A stretch of 64,000 nt of DNA from CAZSLC01 sp964607675 (GTDB lineage Bacteria; Bacteroidota; Bacteroidia; Bacteroidales; UBA932): the NCBI GenBank assembly GCA_964607675.1, contig CAZSLC010000005.1:36623-100622 (forward strand), in the 5' to 3' direction. The position numbers and the translations under genes are program-made. Below the pieces are notes generated by a model, which was not told where the DNA came from, ran no database searches, and saw only the letters and a program-made list of their open reading frames with translations. Positions 29,642 to 38,683 of the stretch are shown in pieces. The number at the start of each line of letters is the position of its first letter. Positions within the stretch are counted from its first letter, which is position 1.

Positions 29642-30097
29642 ATGAAAAAAATTATTTTATGTTTTGTAACACTATTGTCAATAGTGTCACTTTATTCTCA
29701 GAATGACAAAGAATTTACGGCCATTAATTTCACACTTCCAACAGTTGATGGTAAATTTGTCTCATTGGATGACTATAAAGATAAGTATATTGTCCTTTTT
29801 TTCTGGGCAAGTTGGTGTCCGTATTGTATTCAATCGATGTCTGAGATTAAGACATATAGTGAAAAATATAAAGACAATGTAGTTTTTATAGGAATCAATA
29901 GTTCTGATTCATTTTCAAGAATGAAAAAGACAATAGAAAAATATAAAATAGAGAACATTGTAAATTTATATGATCCAAAGTCAGACGTGGGCAACTTATA
30001 TGGCATCCCTGGTTACCCTACCAAATTAATTATTTTCCCAGATCGTTCAATGGTTCATGTGGGAACAGTTGCAGATTTGGATCAGTTATTCAAATAA
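29642..30097 (+). CDS. TlpA-like periplasmic thioredoxin
   Basis: 151 aa with a signal peptide (to about residue 20) and a thioredoxin fold of the TlpA/ResA type: FTLPTVDGKFVSLDDYKDKYIVLFFWASWCPYC with redox-active Cys59 and Cys62, and the cis-Pro in GIPGYPTKLI. It starts on the base after the DUF1080 stop codon, so it is translationally coupled. Exported thioredoxins usually keep Cys residues reduced; what it acts on here is unknown. Confidence 0.86.
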   Translation: MKKIILCFVTLLSIVSLYSQNDKEFTAINFTLPTVDGKFVSLDDYKDKYIVLFFWASWCPYCIQSMSEIKTYSEKYKDNVVFIGINSSDSFSRMKKTIEKYKIENIVNLYDPKSDVGNLYGIPGYPTKLIIFPDRSMVHVGTVADLDQLFK

Positions 30098-30114
30098 CAT
30101 ATTAATCTTTTTTT

Positions 30115-30122
30115 TACCTTTG
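30115..30122 (+). promoter_or_regulatory. Putative -7 box (TACCTTTG) for aspS
   Basis: TACCTTTG fits TAnnTTTG and lies 23 nt before the aspS start, after a T-rich run. No -33 element at 19 nt was found. Confidence 0.45.
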
Positions 30123-30145
30123 TGATTCGCTAAAAATAGTTAGAA

Positions 30146-31915
30146 ATGTATAGAACACACACGTGTGGCGAACTTCGCCTTAATAATGCCGGCCAGCAAG
30201 TAATACTTGCAGGATGGATTCAGAGAGTAAGAAAAATGGGAGGTATGAGTTTTATTGATCTACGAGATAGGTACGGTATTACTCAACTGGTCATTGATGA
30301 ATCTGCATCCAAAGAACTAAATGATAAAGTCGAAAAACTTGGTCGTGAATATGTAATTCAAGCATTTGGAGTAGTAGAAGAGCGACATAGTAAAAACAAT
30401 AAAATTGAGACAGGAGATATAGAGATTAAGTTGGATAAAATAGTAGTTCTAAACCCAGCAATTACCCCACCATTTACTATTGAAGATGAATCAGACGGAG
30501 GGGAGGAACTAAGGGCAAAATACAGATATTTGGATCTCCGTCGCAATCCACTAAAAAATGCACTTGCCCTTCGACATAGAATGGCTCAAGAGGTGCGTAA
30601 TTACCTGGACAGTAAGCAATTTATGGAAATTGAAACGCCATATCTTATCAAATCAACCCCCGAAGGTGCTCGAGATTTCGTAGTCCCTTCAAGGATGAAT
30701 CCAGGACAATTTTATGCCCTGCCACAAAGTCCACAGCAACAAAAACAACTTTTGATGGTAGCGGGGTATGATAGATATTTTCAAATTGTTCGTTGTTTCA
30801 GAGACGAAGATTTAAGGGCAGATCGTCAGCCTGAGTTTACTCAAGTCGATTGTGAGATGTCTTTTGTAGAGAGAGATGACGTATTGGAGCTATTCGAGGG
30901 GATGATTAAAACACTTTTCCACAATGTCCTCGGAAAAGATTTCAAAGAACCATTCCAAAAGATGACCTATGCAGATGCCATGAAATATTATGGTTCAGAT
31001 AAACCAGATATTAGATTTGAAATGAAGATTCAAGAATATACCTCCATTGCACAGGGACACAATTTTGCAGTCTTCGATTCTGCAGAGTACGTAGGTGCCA
31101 TTGTGGTCCCATCAGCTTCTGAGTACACTCGCAAGCAACTTGATGAGCTAACAGAATGGGTAAAGAGACCACAAATAGGGGCTAAAGGGCTGATATATAT
31201 TCGTTGCAATGGAGATGGTACTTACAAGTCATCAATAGATAAATTCTTCACAACACAAGAGCTTGAAACAATTGCAAATAAATTAGGTGCAAAGAGAGGA
31301 GATTTGATTTTATCTCTTGCAGGAGGTACGAAGAAGACACAAGTCGCACTAGGTTCACTCCGTATTGAGATGGGTAACAGGTTAGGTCTTCGTGATCCTT
31401 TCACATTTGCTCCACTTTGGGTAGTTGATTTTCCCCTCTTTGAGTGGGATGAGCAGACCAATAGATTTTACGCTATGCATCACCCTTTCACTGCTCCAAA
31501 ACCTGAGCATCTTGATAAATTCTATAGCAATGCCAAAGAAGACTTGGAGCAAGTCAATGCCAATGCATACGATTTTGTCCTAAATGGGACAGAAGTGGGA
31601 GGTGGGTCAATTCGTATTCACGACTCAGAAATTCAAAAAAGGATGTTTGAAGTGCTTGGTTTCACCTCTGAAGAGGCAGATTATAGATTTGGATTTATGA
31701 TAAATGCATTCAAATATGGAGCACCTCCTCATGGCGGTATAGCATTTGGTTTTGATAGATTCTGCTCATTATTTGGAGGACAAGAAACTATCAGAGATTA
31801 TATAGCATTCCCCAAAAACAACCAAGGAAGAGATATGATGCTTGATGCCCCATCCAACATTGACCAAGTACAAATGGATGAATTATTTCTAAATAGTACA
31901 TTTAAAAAACAATAA
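30146..31915 (+). CDS. aspS: Aspartyl-tRNA synthetase
   Basis: 589 aa, the bacterial type with a GAD insertion. The N-terminal OB fold binds the anticodon (GWIQRVRKMGGMSFIDLRDRYG). Class II motif 2 is FRDEDLRADRQPEFTQVDCEMSF, and motif 3 is GGIAFGFDRF. It charges tRNA-Asp. Discriminating Asp-only from Asp/Asn-charging enzymes needs an alignment. yqeY starts two bases after the stop codon. Confidence 0.97.
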   Translation: MYRTHTCGELRLNNAGQQVILAGWIQRVRKMGGMSFIDLRDRYGITQLVIDESASKELNDKVEKLGREYVIQAFGVVEERHSKNNKIETGDIEIKLDKIVVLNPAITPPFTIEDESDGGEELRAKYRYLDLRRNPLKNALALRHRMAQEVRNYLDSKQFMEIETPYLIKSTPEGARDFVVPSRMNPGQFYALPQSPQQQKQLLMVAGYDRYFQIVRCFRDEDLRADRQPEFTQVDCEMSFVERDDVLELFEGMIKTLFHNVLGKDFKEPFQKMTYADAMKYYGSDKPDIRFEMKIQEYTSIAQGHNFAVFDSAEYVGAIVVPSASEYTRKQLDELTEWVKRPQIGAKGLIYIRCNGDGTYKSSIDKFFTTQELETIANKLGAKRGDLILSLAGGTKKTQVALGSLRIEMGNRLGLRDPFTFAPLWVVDFPLFEWDEQTNRFYAMHHPFTAPKPEHLDKFYSNAKEDLEQVNANAYDFVLNGTEVGGGSIRIHDSEIQKRMFEVLGFTSEEADYRFGFMINAFKYGAPPHGGIAFGFDRFCSLFGGQETIRDYIAFPKNNQGRDMMLDAPSNIDQVQMDELFLNSTFKKQ

Positions 31916-31916
31916 A

Positions 31917-32363
31917 ATGGAAGATCAAATTCAATTGGATCTTAAAGCAGCAATGCTTGCAAAAGATAAAGTAGCCCTTGCCTCTCTTAGAGGCATCAAA
32001 GCTGCTATTCTCCTTGCCAAGACGGCAGAAGGTGCATCTGGGGATAAACTTGAAGATGCAGAACTTGTAAAAATCATTCAAAAATTAGTAAAACAACGTA
32101 AAGAAAGTGCTGCCATTTATTCGCAACAAAATCGCCAAGATTTGGCAGACAATGAATTAGCCGAAGTGGCAGTAATGGAAAAATACCTTCCAAAGTCTCT
32201 TAACGAAGAAGAGGTAGAAGCAAAGGTAAAGGAGATTATCATTCAAGTGGGTGCGAAGTCAATGGCAGACATGGGCAAAGTGATGGGAGTGGCAACAAAA
32301 TCACTTGCTGGTCAGGCAGATGGAAGGGTTATATCGTCAATAGTTAAAAAACTCTTAAATTAA
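31917..32363 (+). CDS. GatB/YqeY domain protein
   Basis: 148 aa, all-helical YqeY family, the stand-alone version of the GatB tail domain (LASLRGIKAAILLAKTAEG, VAVMEKYLPKSLNEEEVEAKV, MGKVMGVATKSLAGQADG). In amidotransferases the homologous domain contacts tRNA. The free-standing protein has no firmly known role. The link with aspS upstream is consistent with a tRNA-related function. Confidence 0.92.
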   Translation: MEDQIQLDLKAAMLAKDKVALASLRGIKAAILLAKTAEGASGDKLEDAELVKIIQKLVKQRKESAAIYSQQNRQDLADNELAEVAVMEKYLPKSLNEEEVEAKVKEIIIQVGAKSMADMGKVMGVATKSLAGQADGRVISSIVKKLLN

Positions 32364-32370
32364 TTTTATC

Positions 32371-32748
32371 ATGAAAAGGATATTTCAAGTCTTACTATTA
32401 GTTATTTCTTTAATAGTAGTCTCTTCTTGCAGCAAAACAATAGGAGGTGGAGAAACTGATATAGTCGGCACATGGAAATCGGTTGAAAAAATAGATATGG
32501 GAGGGGTTGATATGGGCAACTTTATCTGCATTTTTAATGCAAATGGAAAAGGGGAAGAGTACTATACACTTCTTCCCACTTCTAAATTTTCTTTTACATG
32601 GACCTACTCAAACTCATCTCTTCTTATCACAGTAGAGGGGATGGAGCCTCAAAAAATCCCAGTTACTTGGATCAACAAAAACCAAATAAAATTCACAATT
32701 GAGATTTTTGGGGAGCCATTAGCGGCTATTACAATGAATAGGCAATAA
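32371..32748 (+). CDS. Small lipoprotein with lipocalin-like domain
   Basis: 125 aa. A lipobox (VVSSC, Cys20) is followed by a short beta-rich domain beginning IVGTWKSVEK, the usual opening of lipocalin-like domains in Bacteroidales lipoproteins. It probably sits in the periplasm on a membrane. No ligand can be deduced. Its end overlaps mrp on the other strand by 20 nt. Confidence 0.72.
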   Translation: MKRIFQVLLLVISLIVVSSCSKTIGGGETDIVGTWKSVEKIDMGGVDMGNFICIFNANGKGEEYYTLLPTSKFSFTWTYSNSSLLITVEGMEPQKIPVTWINKNQIKFTIEIFGEPLAAITMNRQ

Positions 32749-33799
32749 TTTTCTCTGCTAATTGTCTAAAGGCAATACCATCTGGTGTATCTGAATTTGA
32801 TGCAGGTATTCCATTGTCTCCACCTTCCCGAATGGACATATATATAGGGACTTGAGCCAGTAATGGAATTTCAAGTCTCTTTGCCATTTCTACCCCTCCG
32901 TTTTTCCCAAATATATAATATTTATTATTTGGAAGCTCGGCGGGGGTGAACCATGCCATATTTTCAACCAAGCCCAATATTGGAACATTTACATCTTTAT
33001 TTCTAAACATATTTACCCCTTTAAGGACATCGGCGAGGGCAACATCTTGAGGAGTACTTACAATGACTGCACCAGCTAATGGGGTGTCATGAACGAGAGA
33101 AATGTGTATATCACCAGTTCCTGGAGGCAAATCTATTAATAAGAAATCAAGTTCTCCCCATTTTACTTGGAAAATAATTTGTTTAAGGGCATTGCAAGCC
33201 ATTGGGCCTCTCCATATCAAGGCCTGTTCAGGTGATGCAAAGTAACCAATTGACATCCATTTAACCCCATATTTTTCTAATGGAATTATTAGATCCATGC
33301 CATTTTCATCATATCCAGCACCACCCTCTTCAACTTCAGGCATCATCCCTTCTGTCCCTGTCATTTTAGGTATAGATGGGCCATAAACATCGGCATCTGC
33401 AAGCCCAACCTTGTACCCAAGCCTTGCAAGTGCAACTGCAAGGTTGACAGCTACCGTTGATTTACCAACACCACCCTTTCCAGAGGCAATAGCTATCACC
33501 TTTTTAACTTTTGATAACTCCTCTGGGCCAAGATCTTGTATTGTCTTTTTAGTAGCCTTCTGCTCTTTTATGAGCAGAAGGATAGAAACTTTCATATTTG
33601 GGAAGGCATCCTTGAGGGCACTTTCGCAATCTTTTTTGATTGAATCTTCAAAAGGATTATGGGAAGGGAAAATAAGTCGAAATTTAATTGTATTATCAAC
33701 AATTTTTATATCCTCAACAAGCCCTAATGAGACAATATCATCGTCCAAAGCGGGATGATATATTGTTGATAAAACACTTTTAATACTCTCTATATCCAT
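32729..33799 (-). CDS. mrp: Mrp/NBP35-family iron-sulfur cluster carrier ATPase
   Basis: 356 aa. An N-terminal MIP18 (DUF59) domain, about residues 1-90, is followed by the deviant P-loop SGKGGVGKST at 106-114 and LIDLPPGTGDIHISL. Mrp (ApbC) carries Fe-S clusters to apo-proteins. The CPxC pair that usually follows GLVENMSYF in the family is absent here; the same place reads GLVENMAWFTPAELPNNK. This may be a lineage trait. The S46 peptidase gene lies 9 nt upstream on the same strand. Confidence 0.92.
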   Translation of the reverse strand: MDIESIKSVLSTIYHPALDDDIVSLGLVEDIKIVDNTIKFRLIFPSHNPFEDSIKKDCESALKDAFPNMKVSILLLIKEQKATKKTIQDLGPEELSKVKKVIAIASGKGGVGKSTVAVNLAVALARLGYKVGLADADVYGPSIPKMTGTEGMMPEVEEGGAGYDENGMDLIIPLEKYGVKWMSIGYFASPEQALIWRGPMACNALKQIIFQVKWGELDFLLIDLPPGTGDIHISLVHDTPLAGAVIVSTPQDVALADVLKGVNMFRNKDVNVPILGLVENMAWFTPAELPNNKYYIFGKNGGVEMAKRLEIPLLAQVPIYMSIREGGDNGIPASNSDTPDGIAFRQLAEKIIAYSL

Positions 33800-33808
33800 A
33801 TTTGAAAT

Positions 33809-35935
33809 TTATTTTACTAATTCCATTTCATCAAGAAGATAGCCTGCACCACCAAATTTGTCAATGATAAATAATACATAGCGAACATCCACATTGATAC
33901 ATCTTTGAAGTTCTGGTTCGAAGATAATATCTCCACTCATTGATTCCCAGTTGCCATCAAAGGCGAGGCCTATTAATTCACCATTTCCATTCATAATAGG
34001 AGATCCAGAGTTTCCACCTGTGATATCATTATTAGACAAAAAACATACAGGCATTTCCCCATTTTTCATTGCGTATTGGCCATAATCCTTATTCTTCCAG
34101 AGTTCTTTTAGTTTATCTGGAACGACAAACTCCCAATTTGATGGATCTTCTTTTTCCATAACACCATTAAGTGTTGTATACATTTCATACATCACCGCAT
34201 CGCGAGGTGAATAAGGGAGAACCGACCCATAAGTAAGTCGCATTGTAAAGTTTGCATCTGGATAAATTGCTTCACCTTTGCGCATTTCAAGGGTACCAGC
34301 AATATATTCCTTCTTCCCTTCGGTAAATTGTTCTGCACTACCTTTCATAGCTGGAATAAGTGAAGAAAGACTCTCCTTCATACCAACACCCGCAATACAA
34401 GCAGGATCATTAAGGACCTTCTCTTTAGATTCTTTTATTGCTTTTTGAGCTTTTTCGATAGAAGTAAATACAGACTTAGAGTAAAGATCATCAAGATATT
34501 TGTCAACATTTCCACCAAATTCTGTATCAATGACTTTTAAAAATGCAGGATGTAGTTCTGCGGGAGTTTTATCCTTAAAAATCTCAATCATTTTCTTAGC
34601 AATCTTTCTATCAGTTGGAAGAGAATAATCTTTATAGAAGGCAGTTAAAGATTTTTCAATAGCAGCATCTGCATCTTCAGAATTTTCTTTAATAATTCTC
34701 TCAATCCTTGAAGCAATATTAAATAATTCAATTCTATTTATTGATTCTGCAAAGTACAAATAATTATATAATGCCTCCTTCCTTGAATCAATAGCAAAAT
34801 TTATCTTTTCAAGGGATTTACCGTACTTTTCAATTCTCTTTTTACCCCCAGCATTAACCCATTCAGTAAATTTCTTCTCTTCAGCAGCACGACGTTGTTC
34901 AACTCCAAGTTTATTGAAAGTCTCATTCATACCAATATTCTTTTTCCATCCATTTGACGAGCCTGAATGTTTACTTGCATATTGAATCATCACTTTTGGA
35001 TCGGCAACCATATCTTCCATCATGAGTTTTTGACGTTCACCGCGAACATAAATACTTATAGCATTACTAATATCCCTTTGTTCAACCAACTCAGAGCGTG
35101 TCATAAAACGATTTGTGCGTCCTGGATATCCCATAATCATTGTTGGATCACCCTTTTCAACACCCTTTAAAGAGATCTTTAAAAACTGTTTAGGGGTATA
35201 AGGAACATTCTCTTCTGAATATTCTGCTGGATTGTTATCTTTATCTGCATATACTCTGAATACAGAGAAGTCACCAGTATGACGTGGCCACATCCAGTTA
35301 TCGGTATCGGCACCAAATTTACCTATTGAAGAAGGAGGAGCTCCTACGAATCGTACATCTTTAAATGTCTTATATACAATAAAATAGTAAGTATTACCAC
35401 CATAGAAAGAAGTTAACTGACCTTCCAAAAATTTATTGTCACCTATGTGTTTTTTGCTCAATTCATCTTCGAGTTTTTTAAGAGCCTCTCCAATCTCTTC
35501 ACTGTTTTTACTCTTCTTTGTTGCCCTTTCTACCTCTTTGGTAACATCAAAGAAATTTTCAAGAAAGGTGACACTCAATCCCTTTGCTGGAAGTTCTTCT
35601 TCAAATTTCATTGCCCAATAACCATCTTTAAGGTAGTTATGTTCAACGGAACTTAGTTTTTGGATACTACCATATCCGCAGTGGTGATTAGTAAAAAGGA
35701 GCCCATTTTTTGATACTATCTCGCCAGTGCATCCACCTCCAAACTGAACGATGGCATCTTTTACACTTGATTTGTTAATATTATAAATTTGATCAGGTGT
35801 GATAGTAAACCCCATTTCAGCCATTTTTTGGCCATTAAGTTGTTTGAGAAGAGGTAAAAGCCACATTCCTTCATCTGCTTTAACAGGAAGCAGAGGAAGC
35901 ACTAAAAGTAGTAGTGCTAAAAGGTTTTTTTTCAT
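33809..35935 (-). CDS. S46-family dipeptidyl-peptidase (DPP7-like)
   Basis: 708 aa with a signal peptide ending near VKA. The S46 chymotrypsin-fold catalytic residues are visible: His85 in TNHHCGYG and Ser643 in GGNSGSP. Position +18 from the Ser, which is Arg in DPP11 and Gly in DPP7 and sets P1 preference, is Gly661 here (AFDGNWE). That suggests preference for hydrophobic P1 residues, not Asp or Glu. Such periplasmic enzymes release dipeptides for amino-acid-fermenting Bacteroidales. The gene is divergent from glycerate kinase. Confidence 0.93.
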   Translation of the reverse strand: MKKNLLALLLLVLPLLPVKADEGMWLLPLLKQLNGQKMAEMGFTITPDQIYNINKSSVKDAIVQFGGGCTGEIVSKNGLLFTNHHCGYGSIQKLSSVEHNYLKDGYWAMKFEEELPAKGLSVTFLENFFDVTKEVERATKKSKNSEEIGEALKKLEDELSKKHIGDNKFLEGQLTSFYGGNTYYFIVYKTFKDVRFVGAPPSSIGKFGADTDNWMWPRHTGDFSVFRVYADKDNNPAEYSEENVPYTPKQFLKISLKGVEKGDPTMIMGYPGRTNRFMTRSELVEQRDISNAISIYVRGERQKLMMEDMVADPKVMIQYASKHSGSSNGWKKNIGMNETFNKLGVEQRRAAEEKKFTEWVNAGGKKRIEKYGKSLEKINFAIDSRKEALYNYLYFAESINRIELFNIASRIERIIKENSEDADAAIEKSLTAFYKDYSLPTDRKIAKKMIEIFKDKTPAELHPAFLKVIDTEFGGNVDKYLDDLYSKSVFTSIEKAQKAIKESKEKVLNDPACIAGVGMKESLSSLIPAMKGSAEQFTEGKKEYIAGTLEMRKGEAIYPDANFTMRLTYGSVLPYSPRDAVMYEMYTTLNGVMEKEDPSNWEFVVPDKLKELWKNKDYGQYAMKNGEMPVCFLSNNDITGGNSGSPIMNGNGELIGLAFDGNWESMSGDIIFEPELQRCINVDVRYVLFIIDKFGGAGYLLDEMELVK

Positions 35936-35956
35936 ATTTATGTGTATTATTAATTG

Positions 35957-35964
35957 TAAATTTG
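35957..35964 (+). promoter_or_regulatory. Putative -7 box (TAAATTTG) for glycerate kinase
   Basis: TAAATTTG fits TAnnTTTG, 47 nt before the glycerate kinase ATG. It overlaps the leader of the divergent S46 gene. Confidence 0.4.
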
Positions 35965-35985
35965 CCTATAAATGTGTATAGTTAA

Positions 35986-35993
35986 CAAAAATA
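35986..35993 (-). promoter_or_regulatory. Putative -7 box (TATTTTTG) for the S46 peptidase-mrp unit
   Basis: On the minus strand TATTTTTG fits TAnnTTTG and lies 50 nt before the peptidase start. Confidence 0.45.
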
Positions 35994-36011
35994 GTAAAAA
36001 GAGTTCAAATA

Positions 36012-37178
36012 ATGGTGAAAAATAAGCACATAGTTGTGGCAGTTGACAAATTTAAAGGGAGCCTTACTGCTGTCGAAGTTGCAAATGCTATTAAAAAAGG
36101 CTTAGTTGAGGGGAAAATAGCAAGAGAATCAGAAATTACCATGTATCCAATGGCAGATGGAGGGGATGGAAGTCTCGAAGTTATGGCAGCTTCCCTTCCG
36201 AAAGAAAAAGTAGAACGGGTGAAAATTTCAACATCTGATCCAAAAGGGAGGGAGATCATGGCAGAGTACTTGATAATAGATAAAACGACAGCCTTTATAG
36301 AGATGGCAAAAGCCTCAGGGCTCACCCTTCTTCAGGAAAGTGATAGAAACCCAGATTTTACCTCAACATACGGGTTTGGAGAGATGATAAGACATGCGAT
36401 TGTAGAATCAAAGGCACAAAAATTAATCTTAGCTATCGGAGGTAGTGCCACCAATGATGGAGGGGTAGGTCTTCTCACTGCTCTTGGGTTTAGGTTTAAA
36501 AGCTCAGCCAATTTTCCAAGTAGAAAAATATCAGATTTCTTATCAACAATTCAAAGAATAGATACTTCTCTGATTGAAAATGTGTGCCCTGAATTAGATA
36601 AAGTCAAAATAAGTGTAGCCGTTGATGTTGATAACCCCCTCCTTGGGGAAAATGGAGCAACAATGATATATGGGAGGCAAAAAGGTGGAGATAATTCAAC
36701 CTTAGCAAGACTGGAGGAGGGGATGTCTAATTGGGCCAAAATAGCCGATAAGTGGAGCGAAGAGAAATGGGGTGTTGAAATAGCCAAAAAGAGCCAACAG
36801 CAAGGAGCTGGAGCGGCAGGAGGGGTGGGTTTTGCCCTATCTGCAATACTTGGTGCCGAACTTATCCCTGGATGGAAAATTTTCTCACAGGCACTCTCAC
36901 TTGAAGAGGGGATAAAAAGGTCCTCGTTAGTAATAACAGCAGAGGGCCAATTCGATTCCCAATCCCTTTCAGGGAAGCTCCCCTCTGGGGTAATAGCTCT
37001 TTGCCAAAAATATTCAAAACCACTTTGGGTAGTATGTGGTAAAAATGCATTCAATGATAAGCAGCGTCTTCCACTAAACATAGAACAAATCATTTCCCTT
37101 GATAATATTGAAAATAATTATGAAAAATCTATGAAAGAAGCTGCATCACTAATTGTAAAGGCGATAGTAAATAGATAA
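36012..37178 (+). CDS. Glycerate kinase (GlxK/GarK family)
   Basis: 388 aa. The N-terminus (VVAVDKFKGSLTAVEVANAIKKG), the metal/nucleotide region PMADGGDGSLEVM, LAIGGSATNDGGVGLLTALG and the C-terminal ITAEGQFDSQSLSGKLPSGV are all signatures of bacterial glycerate kinases, which phosphorylate glycerate at O2 or O3. The product enters glycolysis. No other glycerate gene is near, so it appears to stand alone. Confidence 0.94.
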   Translation: MVKNKHIVVAVDKFKGSLTAVEVANAIKKGLVEGKIARESEITMYPMADGGDGSLEVMAASLPKEKVERVKISTSDPKGREIMAEYLIIDKTTAFIEMAKASGLTLLQESDRNPDFTSTYGFGEMIRHAIVESKAQKLILAIGGSATNDGGVGLLTALGFRFKSSANFPSRKISDFLSTIQRIDTSLIENVCPELDKVKISVAVDVDNPLLGENGATMIYGRQKGGDNSTLARLEEGMSNWAKIADKWSEEKWGVEIAKKSQQQGAGAAGGVGFALSAILGAELIPGWKIFSQALSLEEGIKRSSLVITAEGQFDSQSLSGKLPSGVIALCQKYSKPLWVVCGKNAFNDKQRLPLNIEQIISLDNIENNYEKSMKEAASLIVKAIVNR

Positions 37179-37228
37179 ATCTCATATAGGCATAATATTT
37201 GTTTATTATTATTTAAAAAATCATAGAT

Positions 37229-37930
37229 ATGAAAAAGTTTGTAATTTTAATAACAGTTATTCTATTATCTGCACCGTTCTTACATGCACAGAATGACCCT
37301 TCAAAAGAGGACTATATGTACATTGAAGTTGTTGGAAAAGCCTCAAGAGAGATAACCCCTGACAAAATCTTCATTAACATATCACTTAGTGAAAAAGATT
37401 TTAAGAACAAATCTATGCGCACCATAGAAAATGATATGGTATCTGCCCTTAAATCAATAGGTATAGATGTAAAAGAGAGTCTTACGGTGAGCGATATGTT
37501 AAGTAATTTTAAAAAACATTTTATTATTAAAAATGATGTACGTCTCTCTAAAGATTATCAACTGATTGTTAAGGATGGCAAAACAGCTGCGCAAGCCTTT
37601 ATTGCTCTTCAGGAAAAGGGAATTTCCAATGTGAGAATTGAAAAAACAGAAAACAGTAAAATAGAACAATTCAGAAACGAAATAAAAGTAGAAGCTGTAA
37701 AAGATGCGAAAAATAAAGCAAAGATGATGGTAGAGGCTATTGATCAAGTGCTTGGAAAAGCAATCAAAATAGAGGAACAAGACAACTACTACTACGCCCC
37801 AAGAAGAAATACCATACTTAAAAGCTCTGTTGAGGTAGATGAGATGGGGGCAGCTCCCGATGTGATAGATGTAGAATTTGAAAAAGAGAAGATAGAGTAT
37901 TCGGTAAGGGTTAGATTTTTAATCAAATAA
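37229..37930 (+). CDS. SIMPL-domain periplasmic protein (DUF541)
   Basis: 233 aa with a signal peptide ending LHAQ, then a SIMPL domain (YIEVVGKASREITPDKIFINISLSE; DYQLIVKD; and a helical part AVKDAKNKAKMMVEAIDQVLGKAIKIEE). Members form oligomeric periplasmic assemblies; a role in stress tolerance has been proposed for some. Its last 8 bases overlap rnhB on the other strand. Confidence 0.88.
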   Translation: MKKFVILITVILLSAPFLHAQNDPSKEDYMYIEVVGKASREITPDKIFINISLSEKDFKNKSMRTIENDMVSALKSIGIDVKESLTVSDMLSNFKKHFIIKNDVRLSKDYQLIVKDGKTAAQAFIALQEKGISNVRIEKTENSKIEQFRNEIKVEAVKDAKNKAKMMVEAIDQVLGKAIKIEEQDNYYYAPRRNTILKSSVEVDEMGAAPDVIDVEFEKEKIEYSVRVRFLIK

Positions 37931-38534
37931 AAAGTTCAGGATCGGGCAGCAATTTAAAAGTTTCTCGGTGTAAAGGAGTCACCCCATATTTTCTTATTGC
38001 TTCTCGATGTTCATGAGTAGGATAACCCACATTATGGTCCCATCCATACTGTGGGTATTTTAATGCCATTTCTCTCATATAGTCATCCCTATATGTTTTT
38101 GCCAATATAGAAGCGGCTGCGATAGAGGCGTATGTGGCGTCTCCTTTTATACAACATTTATACTCAATCGTGTAGCCACTACTGTTTCTATATTCTTTAA
38201 ATCTATTTCCATCTACAAGTATCAATTGAGGTTGCGTCTTAAGTTTCCTAAGAGCCTTATGCATACACTCAACGGAAGCCCATAATATGTTCAATGAATC
38301 TATTCCATTTTTATCAATAGACTCAACACTCCAATCAATAGCCTCTTTTTGGATAATATCCCTCAATAACAGGCGTTTTTTTTCACTTATTTGTTTTGAA
38401 TCATTCAACATTGAGTTTCTAAAATCCAGTGGTAAAATGACAGCAGCTGCAAAGACAGGACCAGCAAGGGATCCTCTTCCCGCCTCATCGCAACCTGCTT
38501 CAATCAATTGTTTCGTATATGAAGAAATAAGCAT
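37923..38534 (-). CDS. rnhB: Ribonuclease HII
   Basis: 203 aa. The acidic active site appears as CDEAGRGSLAGPVFAAAV (Asp-Glu), LILVDGNRF (Asp), and a later Asp in AKTYRDDYM. It removes misincorporated ribonucleotides and RNA primers. The start is ATG 38534 just before a poorly conserved AT-rich leader. Confidence 0.96.
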   Translation of the reverse strand: MLISSYTKQLIEAGCDEAGRGSLAGPVFAAAVILPLDFRNSMLNDSKQISEKKRLLLRDIIQKEAIDWSVESIDKNGIDSLNILWASVECMHKALRKLKTQPQLILVDGNRFKEYRNSSGYTIEYKCCIKGDATYASIAAASILAKTYRDDYMREMALKYPQYGWDHNVGYPTHEHREAIRKYGVTPLHRETFKLLPDPELFI

Positions 38535-38606
38535 CTTTATAAAAATTATAAAAATAGATGGATTTTAGTAGTTTTTTTTTAAAAAAGGAATAAAATAAAA
38601 TCGAAT

Positions 38607-38668
38607 ATCGTAAAAAATTACCATTTAAGTAAAATCTGAGCTAAAAGATTAATTATTTTTATCGTAAA
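38607..38668. repeat. Direct repeat ATCGTAAA (two copies, 54 nt apart)
   Basis: ATCGTAAA occurs at 38607-38614 and 38661-38668 in the leader of the AraC-type gene. This could be a binding-site pair, but in AT-rich DNA two 8-mers may be chance. Confidence 0.3.
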
Positions 38669-38683
38669 TCAAATAAAAATATT

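Noticed and set aside
36551..37093. A 180-codon open frame antisense to glycerate kinase
   Set aside because: It has no recognisable domain, is Pro/Ser/Leu-rich as expected of a shadow frame, and glycerate kinase on the plus strand is unmistakable.
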